Assembly: GCA_018268195.1 (NCBI GenBank)
Contig: JAFDWZ010000035.1
Location: 30,119-94,118, forward strand
DNA: 64,000 nt
Source: Bacteroidota bacterium
Lineage (GTDB): Bacteria; Bacteroidota; Bacteroidia; AKYH767-A; OLB10
Direction of reading: 5' to 3'
A program made the position numbers and the translations under genes. The notes beneath the pieces were generated by a model that saw only the letters and a program-made list of their open reading frames with translations, was not told where the DNA came from and made no database searches. Shown piece after piece: positions 19,048 to 27,613 of this stretch (position 1 is its first letter; each line of letters begins with the position of its first letter).

Positions 19048-19640
19048 ACTGTTTAAATTATTTTTACAGTTGATTTGCAAAATGCCCTCCGAAACGACAT
19101 GATTTTTTCGGAAAAAGAAACTTTAGTGACGCATGTAAGAAATTAATAGCATGTGATGTTTTTTTTTAAGTCTCCTCCTCTGAGAAATAAAATTCTTTTC
19201 GATTTAATCCTTTGGTCTTGTTGTCAGATTATTGATGCTTGTTCTATATTTTGTTGGCTCAGGACTATAAAACATCAAATGCCGGTGCTAATACTGACAG
19301 ACATTCACAGTGCAGTAAAACAATAAATCACCGATCGAGCTTCCATAAAACAATAATAAGGAGTGAAAAAGTTGGACTGATGCCAGTGATTTTGGAGGTT
19401 TATTCACTAAAAGAACGTGATTTTTTTCTTAATTTATCAACAACTATTCTATCATTCATAAAAACTGCCTATCTTTCGGATTCAAGATAAAAAGCATAGC
19501 CGGATGCAAAAATTAAATGCCCTGTTATATGCCTTAAAATTAAAACAAGAGTTAAAAACTCTTGCTGAAATTAAAGTAGTGGTATTACCTGCTTCTTTTC
19601 TCAACCACCATTCAAATATTCACATCAAATTCTTAATACC
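19048..19640. other. Intergenic region, no convincing gene
   Basis: A divergent gap of 593 bp. Two short open frames on the plus strand lack ribosome binding sites, recognisable motifs and protein-like composition, and I do not accept them. A small hairpin, CAAGAGTT with AACTCTTG (19546-19564, 3-nt loop), lies about 75 bp before the coiled-coil gene. Promoters for both flanking genes should be here, but none fits the consensus exactly. Confidence 0.6.
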
Positions 19641-20018
19641 ATGCATACAATTGAGCAATTGCAGGACATGCTTGCCGAGCATAAAGAGTGGCAGGCTAAG
19701 ATTAACTTCTACCGTTCGGAGATAGAACAAATGAAGCAGACACTCTCAAGCACCCTTAATGCTGAGAGTAATCAGTACAATATGCCACATGTGGAGCATT
19801 TCCAGAATCAGTTTATTTTACAAAAAGATGTGTTGGATAATATGCGGCATGATTTTAAGCAACACGAAAATAAAATTGAATCCCATTCCAGCAAACCGGT
19901 TCTGAACCTTGCCGGTATGCATCTTAATGAAAGGGAAAAACTTGTTTCTTACGAAAAGATTTTCAAGGATTTAAGAGAAGAATTTCAATCATTTATCCAC
20001 AAAGATGCTTTTAGCTGA
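19641..20018 (+). CDS. Hypothetical coiled-coil protein
   Basis: 125 residues, soluble, with no signal peptide or membrane segment. The sequence is almost wholly alpha-helical and charged, with heptad-like spacing (MHTIEQLQDMLAEHKEWQ, IEQMKQTLSSTLNAE, FKQHENKIESH). His, Gln and Glu are abundant and there is no Cys. A short hinge (SKPVLNLAGMHLNEREKLV) separates two helical halves. I do not recognise the family. Composition and codon use resemble the neighbouring genes. It could be a cytoplasmic scaffold or stress protein, but nothing in the sequence or context decides this. Confidence 0.7.
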   Translation: MHTIEQLQDMLAEHKEWQAKINFYRSEIEQMKQTLSSTLNAESNQYNMPHVEHFQNQFILQKDVLDNMRHDFKQHENKIESHSSKPVLNLAGMHLNEREKLVSYEKIFKDLREEFQSFIHKDAFS

Positions 20019-20140
20019 TAAATAGCTAAGTGCTGCAGTGTGATAAAAAACCTTCTTTCCGTTTAATAATCCTATAGTAGCTATTACCGGAAGGAAAGTT
20101 TGTTTTATTGTTTTCAAAATTGGAGTTGTTACTAAAACAA

Positions 20141-20167
20141 AAAAAAGGTGAATGAAACATTCACCTT
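20141..20167 (-). terminator. Rho-independent terminator after the 58-residue membrane protein
   Basis: A perfect 10-bp stem AAGGTGAATG / CATTCACCTT (20145-20154, 20158-20167) with a 3-nt loop. On the minus strand it is followed by a T-run (plus-strand A tract ending at 20146). The nearest minus-strand gene upstream of it is the small one ending at 20275. Confidence 0.8.
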
Positions 20168-20274
20168 GCAAGCTTATTTTTTTGAAACTATTGATTAAGC
20201 CAATCTAATCGGACTTTTTGAAAAGCCCGATACTATAAGGTCTAATTAGCATAAGACCTACATACAAGAGTAGC

Positions 20275-20451
20275 TTATACAAATACCAAATAAACCAGAT
20301 AAGCCATAAAACCCAGTATCAGTAATTCTTCTGCGAAAAACATAAGCATGGGTTGATATTTGCCAAATAATGACTTTCTGAAATATTTAGCTTTTAATGA
20401 CCTCTCCTCCTGAGTGTGGTCGTAAGTAATAATTGGGTCGTTGTTCATCAT
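20275..20451 (-). CDS. Small single-pass membrane protein, 58 residues
   Basis: A short gene reading MMNNDPIITYDHTQEERSLK..., then a basic stretch (AKYFRKSLFGKYQP) and a hydrophobic C-terminal helix (MLMFFAEELLILGFMAYLVY). AGGAAG lies 6 nt before the double ATG on the minus strand, one of the few clear ribosome binding sites in the window, and a strong terminator follows 107 nt after the stop. The layout fits a tail-anchored inner-membrane protein with a charged cytoplasmic N-terminus. I do not recognise a family. It could be a small subunit of a membrane complex; the neighbouring lipid A operon gives no specific clue. Confidence 0.6.
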   Translation of the reverse strand: MMNNDPIITYDHTQEERSLKAKYFRKSLFGKYQPMLMFFAEELLILGFMAYLVYLVFV

Positions 20452-20666
20452 AATCTTCCTTGTTTTAATGAGTGCAAATTATGATACACCAAAAGCAAAA
20501 TTCATTCAAAACGTGGTAAGTGTTGTACTTGTAAGATTTTTCAAAAAGTTCTAGATTATCAAAGGCGAATAAGCTGATGTTTTCAGAGTGAAAACCGCCA
20601 TAAAAACATCATTTATAACAGGAAAAAAATTATGAAAGAAAATAGCTTCAGGAGAGATTTATTATC

Positions 20667-21293
20667 CTATTTTTTAAAATCTTCAATGGAAATAAACTTA
20701 TTACACAAAAAAAGTTCTTCCTTCACCTGATTAGAACAAACAACAATTAACCTGTCAGCTGAGAATTTCTGAAGATATTGCTGATACCATTCTACTACAT
20801 GCTTATCCAGATTGGTACAAGGTTCATCTAAAAGTAATAACGGAGTATCGGATGTGATAGCAAGAAGCAATTTTACTTTTTGCTTCATTCCCGATGAAAA
20901 ATCTTTTAACTGCTTTCCGGCATGATGCGCCAATCCTGACTCTTCTATTAAACTTGATACGCTAAACTCAGGTCGGATTTTCTTAAACTTAAAATACAGA
21001 TGCATCATTTCGGTTAACGTATAATCTTCAACCAGCATCATATATGGCGATGCCAACGAAATGTATTCATATACCGAGTCGTGATGAATGCTTTTCCGGT
21101 TATAAGTATAAGTAACAGCCCCTGCACTTACCGACATAAAACCTGACAACACCTGAAGCAATGTGGACTTTCCGGAGCCATTGCTGCCGGTTACTCCCAA
21201 AATATCACCTGTTTGAAGTTGTAATGAGAGGTTCTTAAAAATCCACTCACTTCTGAATTTTTTTCCTGCGTTATTTATGTCAATGGTAAACAC
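20667..21293 (-). CDS. ABC transporter ATP-binding protein
   Basis: 208 residues, a single nucleotide-binding domain: Walker A GSNGSGKST (36-44), signature SSGMKQK (133-139), Walker B LLLLDEP (152-158). The start is GTG with AGGAGG 12 nt upstream. The H-loop position, normally His, appears to be Asn (CSNQV, about 188), so hydrolysis may be slow or differently coordinated. It lies 27 bp after lpxA in the same direction and is probably the last gene of the lipid A operon. No permease gene is adjacent, so its membrane partner is unknown; LPS-related export is a context guess only. Size and sequence resemble CcmA-type short ATPases common in Bacteroidota. Confidence 0.88.
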   Translation of the reverse strand: MFTIDINNAGKKFRSEWIFKNLSLQLQTGDILGVTGSNGSGKSTLLQVLSGFMSVSAGAVTYTYNRKSIHHDSVYEYISLASPYMMLVEDYTLTEMMHLYFKFKKIRPEFSVSSLIEESGLAHHAGKQLKDFSSGMKQKVKLLLAITSDTPLLLLDEPCTNLDKHVVEWYQQYLQKFSADRLIVVCSNQVKEELFLCNKFISIEDFKK

Positions 21294-21320
21294 TTTCCGG
21301 ACAATCCTCCTGAATCCGAT

Positions 21321-22118
21321 TTATTCGTCATCACCCTCTGAGGGAGTAAATCCTCTCATCAATCCTTTGGGCGACTGTTCGATAAATTGAAGTATCTCAG
21401 TTTTATATTTGCCTTCCTGAATTTCAGATTCAATTTCAGCAATGGCTTTTTTCATATTGGTGTTTTGCACAAAAAGAATACGATAAATATCCTGAATGGT
21501 ATTTATGTCGTCATTACTGAAACCTCTGCGCTTAAGTCCAACACTGTTCACACCAATATAAGATAATGGTTCGCGTGCAGCCTTTGCATAAGGCGGCACA
21601 TTTTTTCGTACCAGTGAGCTTCCTGCAATAAAACTATGTGCACCTATATGAACAAATTGTTGCACTGCCACCAATCCTTCAAGTATTGCATAGTCATCAA
21701 TTTGAACATGCCCTGCAAGTGTAGCATTGTTGGCCATAATGATATTGTTACCGAGAATACAATCGTGAGCAATATGTGCATAAGCCATCACCAGACAGTT
21801 GCTTCCGATAACTGTTTTCAATTTGTCTGATGTTCCTCTATTCATGGTAACAAACTCGCGTATGGTGGTGTTGTCACCTATCTCGGCAGTGGTTTGTTCG
21901 CCTTTATATTTTAAATCCTGAGGGATTGCAGAAATTACTGCTCCGGGAAAAATGCGACAGTTTTTTCCAATGCGTGCACCATCATAGATGGTAACACTGG
22001 AGGCTATCCATGTATCGTCACCTATCTCTACATCGCCATAAATCATGGTGAAAGGTTCAATGGTTACATTTTTGCCAATGCGAGCCTTGGGGTCAACAAC
22101 TGCCAGCGGTGATATCAT
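21321..22118 (-). CDS. lpxA: UDP-N-acetylglucosamine O-acyltransferase
   Basis: 265 residues, catalysing the first step of lipid A synthesis: transfer of a hydroxyacyl chain from acyl carrier protein to the 3-OH of UDP-GlcNAc. The N-terminal part is a left-handed beta-helix made of hexapeptide repeats (PLAVVDPKARIGKNVTI...), with catalytic His H118 in AHIAHDC, followed by the C-terminal helical domain (from about 195: GLKRRGFSNDDINTI). Length matches the family (about 260). The ATG overlaps the TGA of lpxC-fabZ by 4 nt, so the two are translationally coupled. Cytoplasmic homotrimer in the known family. Confidence 0.97.
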   Translation of the reverse strand: MISPLAVVDPKARIGKNVTIEPFTMIYGDVEIGDDTWIASSVTIYDGARIGKNCRIFPGAVISAIPQDLKYKGEQTTAEIGDNTTIREFVTMNRGTSDKLKTVIGSNCLVMAYAHIAHDCILGNNIIMANNATLAGHVQIDDYAILEGLVAVQQFVHIGAHSFIAGSSLVRKNVPPYAKAAREPLSYIGVNSVGLKRRGFSNDDINTIQDIYRILFVQNTNMKKAIAEIESEIQEGKYKTEILQFIEQSPKGLMRGFTPSEGDDE

Positions 22119-23509
22119 CCTTTTTTTACAATTTGAGCCATCATTTCAGCTTCCATAACTACTTTGTCGCCCACAAAAGCCTGACCTCCCATGTGGCATA
22201 AGCCTCGTCTGATAGGAGAAATCAACTCTAACTTGAAAACAACAGTATCGCCCGGTTTAACCATTTGTTTGAATCGTGCAGATTCAATTTTAAGAAAATA
22301 AGTCCAGTAATTACTTGGGTCGGGAACGGTGTTTAACACCAGAATACCTCCTGCTTGTGCCATAGCTTCAATCAGCAACACTCCCGGCATTACCGGATTA
22401 CCGGGGAAATGTCCCTGAAAATACCATTCGCTTGCCGTAACATTTTTCACTCCTACTACTCCTGTCTCCGTCAACTCCGTTATTTTATCAATCATCAAAA
22501 AAGGAAACCTGTGAGGGAGGAACGATTCTATTCTATTGATATCGAACAAGGGTGGTTTGTTGGGATCTATCAGTGGCGCACGTACTCTGGATTTATCCTT
22601 TCGGATAACATCTTTAAATTGTTTTGCAAAGGCTACGTTAGCTGCATGTCCGGGGCGCGCTGCAAGAATGTGGCCTTTAAGGTGAACTCCCAGCAAGGCA
22701 AAATCACCAATAATATCGAGCAACTTGTGACGTGCTGGTTCGTTCTGATAGTGTAATTCCACATTATTCAAAAAACCTAAATTCTTTACTTCAACTTTAG
22801 GCTTGTGAAATAAAGTTGCCAGTTCATCTAATTTACTTTGCGAAATTTCTCTGTCAACAAAAACGATGGCATTGTTAAGGTCGCCACCTTTAATCAAATC
22901 ATGTTTTAAGAGCATTTCAAGTTCATGCAGGAATACAAATGTTCTGCATTTTGAAATTTCGTCTTTAAACTCTGTGATTTTGTGCATTTGTGCATGTTGC
23001 GTTCCCAGCACAGGAGAGTTATAGTCCACCATTACGGTGATACGATAATCAGGACTTGGAACTGCAAGCATTTCTACATTACGTGCAGGCTCTTCGTAGG
23101 TAAGGTTTTCCTTTATCTCAAAATAGGTGCGTGTGGCTTCCTGCTCACGCAATCCTGCCTTGGAAATGGCTTCTACAAACTGAAAAGAACTACCATCTAA
23201 AATAGGAACTTCAGGGCCGTCAATTTCAATCAATGCATTATCAATTTCCATTCCCGCCAGTGCCGCAAGCACATGTTCGGTAGTACTTACCTTGACACCA
23301 TTGGCACTTAAAGTGGTGCCGCGTGATGTATCCACCACATTATCCACATCAGCATCAATTAACGGTTGCCCTTTAGCATCAGTACGTTTGAATTTATAAC
23401 CATGATTTTCAGGAGCAGGCTTCAGGGTAAGACGGGCGTTTATGCCGGTGTGTAATCCCGGGCCTTCTACTGTAATTTCTTGTTTTAATGTAACTTGTTT
23501 TACACTCAT
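22115..23509 (-). CDS. lpxC/fabZ: Bifunctional LpxC deacetylase / FabZ dehydratase
   Basis: 464 residues from ATG 23509 (MSVKQVTLKQ), preferred over a TTG four codons upstream because LpxC proteins begin this way. Residues 1-300 are LpxC, the zinc-dependent deacetylase of UDP-3-O-acyl-GlcNAc: GLHTG, zinc ligands H79, H261 and D265 (ARHKLLDIIGD), catalytic H288 (RPGH). Residues about 315-464 are FabZ, the hydroxyacyl-ACP dehydratase: LPHRFPFLMID, H367 in GHFPGNPVMPG and E381 in LLIEAMAQAGG. The fusion is typical of Bacteroidota and links supply of acyl chains to the committed step of lipid A synthesis. It lies 21 bp after lpxD and overlaps lpxA. Confidence 0.97.
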   Translation of the reverse strand: MSVKQVTLKQEITVEGPGLHTGINARLTLKPAPENHGYKFKRTDAKGQPLIDADVDNVVDTSRGTTLSANGVKVSTTEHVLAALAGMEIDNALIEIDGPEVPILDGSSFQFVEAISKAGLREQEATRTYFEIKENLTYEEPARNVEMLAVPSPDYRITVMVDYNSPVLGTQHAQMHKITEFKDEISKCRTFVFLHELEMLLKHDLIKGGDLNNAIVFVDREISQSKLDELATLFHKPKVEVKNLGFLNNVELHYQNEPARHKLLDIIGDFALLGVHLKGHILAARPGHAANVAFAKQFKDVIRKDKSRVRAPLIDPNKPPLFDINRIESFLPHRFPFLMIDKITELTETGVVGVKNVTASEWYFQGHFPGNPVMPGVLLIEAMAQAGGILVLNTVPDPSNYWTYFLKIESARFKQMVKPGDTVVFKLELISPIRRGLCHMGGQAFVGDKVVMEAEMMAQIVKKG

Positions 23510-23530
23510 ATTTTTCTTCAACAGATATGG

Positions 23531-24553
23531 TTAACCTGCATTTTTTTCCAGTTCATTAACTTTTCTTTCCAATTGAGGAAGTTTTTTAAACACCACATAG
23601 GTGCGTTTGTAATCGCTGATATTGAATGCTGGTGATCCCTGAACAATTTCACCGGGTGTGGTAATGCTGGTACCTATGCCTGACTGTGCTGCTATTTTAA
23701 CACCATCAGCAATATTCAGGTGACCGACTATTCCTACCTGCCCTCCTATCATACAGTTTTTACCTATTTTGGTTGAACCTGCAACTCCAGTCTGAGCAGC
23801 AATTACGGTATTCTCTCCAATCTCTACATTGTGGGCTATCTGAATTAAATTATCCAACTTAACCCCCTTGCGAATGATGGTAGAACCCAGCGTTGCTCGG
23901 TCAATGGTAGTGCCTGCACCAACTTCCACATGATCTTCAATTATTACATTTCCTATCTGCGGTACTTTTTTATAATTATTCTGCTCATTAGGGGCAAAAC
24001 CAAAACCATCGGCACCAATAATCACTCCTGCATGGATGTTACACTCTTCTCCAATCTGACAGAAAGAATAAATACGGCATCCTGCAAAAAGAGTGGTATT
24101 GTCTTTTATTACAACATTATCGCCCACATAACAATGAGGATAAATTTTCACTCCATTACCAATCACTGAATTCTTACCAATATAAGCAAATGCTCCTATA
24201 TACACATCCTTACCAACGGTTGCCGAAGGGTCAATATATGATGGTTGTTCTATACCCTTCTTGTCATTTACTATCTGATTATAAATTTCAAGCAGCGAAG
24301 CAAAACTTTTGTAAGCATCTTCAACCTTTACAAGGGTTGCTGCAACAGCCTTTTCGGCTTCGAAACTTTTATTGACTATAACTATGGATGCCTGAGTAGT
24401 GTAGATATATGGTTCATACTTAGGATTAGCCAGAAAAGATAAGGTTCCCGGTTTGCCTTCTTCAATTTTGGAAAGCCCACTGACTTCTATTTGCGGATTG
24501 CCTTCCACAGTACCTTTCAGAAGGTCTGCAATTTGTTGCGCTGTAAACTTCAT
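23531..24553 (-). CDS. lpxD: UDP-3-O-acylglucosamine N-acyltransferase
   Basis: 340 residues. It adds the N-linked acyl chain to the product of LpxC, the third step of lipid A synthesis. The N-terminal 100 residues are the uridine-binding domain ([19 protein letters not shown]). The middle is a left-handed beta-helix of hexapeptide repeats with catalytic His H241 in [19 protein letters not shown] and the GADGFGFAP signature. The C-terminus is a helical segment ([19 protein letters not shown]). Length fits the family. It is the first gene of the lpxD - lpxC/fabZ - lpxA - ABC operon and has a consensus promoter 35 nt before the ATG. Confidence 0.97.
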   Translation of the reverse strand: MKFTAQQIADLLKGTVEGNPQIEVSGLSKIEEGKPGTLSFLANPKYEPYIYTTQASIVIVNKSFEAEKAVAATLVKVEDAYKSFASLLEIYNQIVNDKKGIEQPSYIDPSATVGKDVYIGAFAYIGKNSVIGNGVKIYPHCYVGDNVVIKDNTTLFAGCRIYSFCQIGEECNIHAGVIIGADGFGFAPNEQNNYKKVPQIGNVIIEDHVEVGAGTTIDRATLGSTIIRKGVKLDNLIQIAHNVEIGENTVIAAQTGVAGSTKIGKNCMIGGQVGIVGHLNIADGVKIAAQSGIGTSITTPGEIVQGSPAFNISDYKRTYVVFKKLPQLERKVNELEKNAG

Positions 24554-24587
24554 CCCAGGAAAATTCCGTTAATTTTTACAATGTGTG

Positions 24588-24618
24588 CAAATGTACGAAG
24601 CCAAAGGGTTTATGCAAA
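24588..24618 (-). promoter_or_regulatory. Promoter of the lpxD operon
   Basis: On the minus strand TTTG (24615-24618) is followed by a 19-nt spacer and TACATTTG (24588-24595), an exact match to the Bacteroidetes -33/-7 consensus. The -7 box ends 34 nt before the lpxD ATG. Confidence 0.8.
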
Positions 24619-24690
24619 TGACTTTAGCAACGTTTTTCAGTATGCAGATGTTAGAATCCTGACCGGATGGCGATAGCCTTTAATAAAGCA

Positions 24691-24717
24691 AAAAAGGCTG
24701 CCCGAAAACAGACAGCC
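24691..24717 (-). terminator. Terminator of the barrel gene
   Basis: On the minus strand GGCTGTC pairs with GGCAGCC (7 bp, one G-U) around an 8-nt loop, followed by six T. It lies 24 bp past the stop at 24741 and before the lpxD promoter. Confidence 0.75.
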
Positions 24718-24740
24718 CCTTATTTAATATCAATAGTATC

Positions 24741-25328
24741 TTAAAAATTAAGATTTATTCCGATTTTGAAGAATGATACATCATAACCTAATTCGGCAAA
24801 GGCTCCAAAATTGGGAACAAAGTTGTACTTAGCACCCACAAACAAACCGGATGTTGGATTAACGTATGAGTGTGTTTCATCCCAATAACGGTCATTTGTA
24901 TTCCTTATGCGTACTCCAAAAAATACACCACCATAAGGATCGAATTTATTGTTTTTATCTGCCAATAAAGTTAAGTGGTAAGTACCACGAACACCTACAA
25001 TTACGCTATTATCGGTATATTTATCACCATTACCATATTTATAATAACGGTTTTTAATTGCTACTATTCCACCGATACCGATAGTTCCCGGCCCTACGTT
25101 TTCAAAAAAGCCGTGATCGTAATTCAAGTTGATAGAAGGCAATACAGTCCAACTAGAACCGTAATAGTTACTTGCATAACTGTAATAATCACCAAAACCA
25201 ACGGAAAGACCTATGGTATTAGAACCTTTTACAAAAGGAGGATCGCCACCTTGCGCCTTAGCTGTATAGCTGAACCCTGAAATTAAAAGAGCTGCAACAG
25301 CACTTTTAAGATAAACTGATTTTTTCAT
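24741..25328 (-). CDS. Outer-membrane beta-barrel protein
   Basis: 195 residues from ATG 25328, chosen because it begins the signal peptide (MKKSVYLKSAVAALLISGF...AKAQ). The mature part is Gly/Tyr/Asn-rich with amphipathic strands (TIGLSVGFGDYYSYA, NSVIVGVRGTYHLTLLA, YDVSFFKIGINLNF) and ends in Phe, as outer-membrane barrels do. The size suggests an 8-stranded barrel. No plug, lipobox or enzymatic motif is present. Function unknown. It is a single gene with its own promoter and terminator. Confidence 0.78.
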   Translation of the reverse strand: MKKSVYLKSAVAALLISGFSYTAKAQGGDPPFVKGSNTIGLSVGFGDYYSYASNYYGSSWTVLPSINLNYDHGFFENVGPGTIGIGGIVAIKNRYYKYGNGDKYTDNSVIVGVRGTYHLTLLADKNNKFDPYGGVFFGVRIRNTNDRYWDETHSYVNPTSGLFVGAKYNFVPNFGAFAELGYDVSFFKIGINLNF

Positions 25329-25358
25329 TTTTTTCTGTTTAATAATATTTAGTGGATG

Positions 25359-25388
25359 CAAAATTAATTTAAAAGTAACACCCCGAAA
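25359..25388 (-). promoter_or_regulatory. Candidate promoter of the barrel gene
   Basis: On the minus strand TAATTTTG (25359-25366) matches TAnnTTTG, with TTTC (25385-25388) 18 nt upstream, one base off the -33 consensus. The ATG is 30 nt downstream. Confidence 0.55.
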
Positions 25389-25438
25389 TAGGAATTAATG
25401 AATCCTTCAGTTATTTTTTTCAACCGCTGAAAACTTAT

Positions 25439-25464
25439 AAAAAAAGCCGGCTACTACCGGCTTT
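25439..25464 (-). terminator. Terminator of the BNR_assoc_N-like gene
   Basis: AAAGCCGG (25443-25450) and CCGGCTTT (25457-25464) form a perfect 8-bp stem with a 6-nt loop; on the minus strand it is followed by a T-run. It lies 28 bp past the stop at 25493. Confidence 0.85.
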
Positions 25465-25492
25465 GAAAATATTTCTATGAAAATTAATAGAC

Positions 25493-27448
25493 TCATTTAT
25501 TTTTTTCACTCACATCAGAAAGTAAGAGCTTAAAATTACCTTTATCTAATTCGCCCATGCTGATTTTCACCTGATCCGTGACAAAGAAGTCAGATGACAA
25601 AATTACAGACTGCGTAGAGTTTTCCTTTTTTATCGTCAGATTACGAATGGTGCCATCTTTTGGGAATGTATTGAAACGACCAGTTTCCTGCGGTGTGGTG
25701 CTCATATAATAAATATAGTTGGCTCCTGAACTGAATTGACGTTCTGCCGTACGGATATTTCCTTCATTTGCTTCAGAAGTAATTCCCTTAGGATCGCCAA
25801 TGCACAAAGTTGCATATTCCGATAATTGAAACTTTCCCTTTCCGGTTACAGGAAATACAGCGCACCAAACTTTACCATTTCTTTCAACGGTCATCATTCT
25901 TCCTTCGGAAATATCACCAAGTTTATTCCCTTTCAGAAAAACTTCTTTTTCGGGTTTAACAGAAATGTTGCAGAGTTCTACCTGAGCATTTTCACTTTGT
26001 GTCCAGCGTATTCTTGGGTTTTCAAGCCCCATCAGGTTGATAAAAGAGCCGTCATCACCGGCATTATTCAATAATACTTTTCCACCTGTAAAAGAAACAT
26101 CTCCAAAAAGATTTAATGTGGTACGTGCACTTGCTGTAGTATTGTTCTGAACATCTTTAAATACGCCTCCATTTATCATAAAAGAGCCTCCAACATTCAT
26201 TACCAGTTTGCTGTTAACTTCTCTAACACCCTCAAAGCTGCCGCCAGTCATTACAAAATTTCCTTTTACAGACATGATGTGTACTCCTTCGGTATAGAGT
26301 GAGCCGGCTCCTGTATTTCGAATTTCAAAATTTCCTTTAACGTTTTTAAATGCTTCACCTATTTCAGCGTCTGATGATTCGCGCGCATCAAATGAAACAT
26401 TGCCCCATGTAAATGATTTGTGAAATGTAGCTGCACTGTAGTTCATGAAAGTAACAGTAGATGATGGAGAAATAGTGGCTCCCTGAGCAGCAAACTCACC
26501 GGAAGATGAATGAATATAATCAGAACCGTCATTCAGATTTAATAAATTAATTACTGCATGTCCATCAGCAGCTTCAGCCGCCTGCATAATTCCTCCATTG
26601 TTTACACACAATTCGTTTAAATGATATTCCTTTTCAGCAATAAGTTTTCCGCCTTGCTCAATAGAAACAAATGGAATTTCAGAATCACTGTTCAACCTTA
26701 ACTCATTCCCCTTTTGAATAAAATAACATGTATTTGAAGCAGGAAATGCAACTGCGGCCTGTCCTTTTCCGTCACGAGATGAGTTCCATGCAGCAACATC
26801 GGTAAAATTTCCCGACCGCTGCGAATACATGACTTTATTATTGCGGATAGTTTTATTACCCGGGAATGCAGATATTAACGTTAATAAGTTTTTACCATCA
26901 ACCGTTATGGACGAAATTTCAGCATCCACCACATTGCCCCCTATGGCATCAGGTTTTACATCGGCAGTAATCCAGAAATAACTTATACCCTGAGGGATTG
27001 AACGATTTACATCCACTCGCATCTGATTATCACCGGGAGAAATATTCCCATAAACCAAAGTTGTTGTTGAAAAACTTTTAGTACTTCCGGTGTACCAGAT
27101 TTTTATGTTTTCAATATTTTTAAAGTAAGGTTTTGAGCTACCGTTGAGCGAAAAAGTCAATGAATTGAGTTTAACGGCAGAATTTCCACCCATTACATTT
27201 ACCATTAAGCCGGCAATAGGCATATTAGTACTTCCTCTGAAAACTGAATCGGCAGACTGAAAAGCCTCCGCATTGATGGTTTGGATTCCACTAAATGCGG
27301 CTTTGGATATTTCGCGTTTGGAAATATTAAACACTATGAGCAACAACACCAACAGACCTGAAACTGAAGCTGCGCCAACATATAAAGCAACTTTTAACTT
27401 TGCCCTTACGGCAGGCGCCTGACTTAAAATCTTCTTGCGTCTTAACAT
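25493..27448 (-). CDS. Membrane-anchored protein with BNR_assoc_N-like domain and long beta region
   Basis: 651 residues. A basic N-terminus (MLRRKKILSQAPAVRAKLK) precedes one hydrophobic helix (about 21-43, VALYVGAASVSGLLVLLLIVF) without a clear cleavage site, so it looks like a signal anchor. About 60-180 resembles the sialidase-associated N-terminal domain BNR_assoc_N (VKLNSLTFSLNGSS, IKIWYTGSTKSF, GISYFWITADV). About 200-560 has short repeating strands (GNFVMTGGSFEG, GSFMINGGVFKD, DVSFTGGKVLLNN) that suggest a right-handed beta-helix or similar solenoid. There is no sialidase Asp box and no T9SS tail. In other Bacteroidota this N-domain belongs to large T9SS proteins, so the membrane-anchored form is odd. 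Function unknown. Confidence 0.7.
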   Translation of the reverse strand: MLRRKKILSQAPAVRAKLKVALYVGAASVSGLLVLLLIVFNISKREISKAAFSGIQTINAEAFQSADSVFRGSTNMPIAGLMVNVMGGNSAVKLNSLTFSLNGSSKPYFKNIENIKIWYTGSTKSFSTTTLVYGNISPGDNQMRVDVNRSIPQGISYFWITADVKPDAIGGNVVDAEISSITVDGKNLLTLISAFPGNKTIRNNKVMYSQRSGNFTDVAAWNSSRDGKGQAAVAFPASNTCYFIQKGNELRLNSDSEIPFVSIEQGGKLIAEKEYHLNELCVNNGGIMQAAEAADGHAVINLLNLNDGSDYIHSSSGEFAAQGATISPSSTVTFMNYSAATFHKSFTWGNVSFDARESSDAEIGEAFKNVKGNFEIRNTGAGSLYTEGVHIMSVKGNFVMTGGSFEGVREVNSKLVMNVGGSFMINGGVFKDVQNNTTASARTTLNLFGDVSFTGGKVLLNNAGDDGSFINLMGLENPRIRWTQSENAQVELCNISVKPEKEVFLKGNKLGDISEGRMMTVERNGKVWCAVFPVTGKGKFQLSEYATLCIGDPKGITSEANEGNIRTAERQFSSGANYIYYMSTTPQETGRFNTFPKDGTIRNLTIKKENSTQSVILSSDFFVTDQVKISMGELDKGNFKLLLSDVSEKNK

Positions 27449-27559
27449 AACTGATTTTCTTTATTAACATCCTTTATACTTTCTGTTATGCAATTGGTTT
27501 CACTGTTGTAAGATTCCTGCTTTCTTCATCTAAAAACTGACGACTGTGGAAAAACCAAA

Positions 27560-27590
27560 TTTCTTAACGAACAATATTCTCTTATTTTTG
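27560..27590 (+). promoter_or_regulatory. Candidate promoter of the DUF5606 - M3 peptidase unit
   Basis: TATTTTTG (27583-27590) matches the -7 consensus; TTTC (27560-27563) lies 19 nt upstream, one mismatch from TTTG. The ATG is 24 nt after the box. Confidence 0.6.
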
Positions 27591-27613
27591 CCGCCTTTAT
27601 AAGTTACATTCAA

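Noticed and set aside
19239..19490. Open frame of 83 codons on the plus strand
   Set aside because: No ribosome binding site, no recognisable motif, biased composition, and it lies in an intergenic promoter region.
19504..19725. Open frame of 73 codons overlapping the coiled-coil gene
   Set aside because: Its second half runs out of frame through the better-supported gene at 19641, and the composition is not protein-like.
22355..22756. 133-codon open frame antisense to lpxC-fabZ
   Set aside because: It is a shadow of a highly conserved essential gene.
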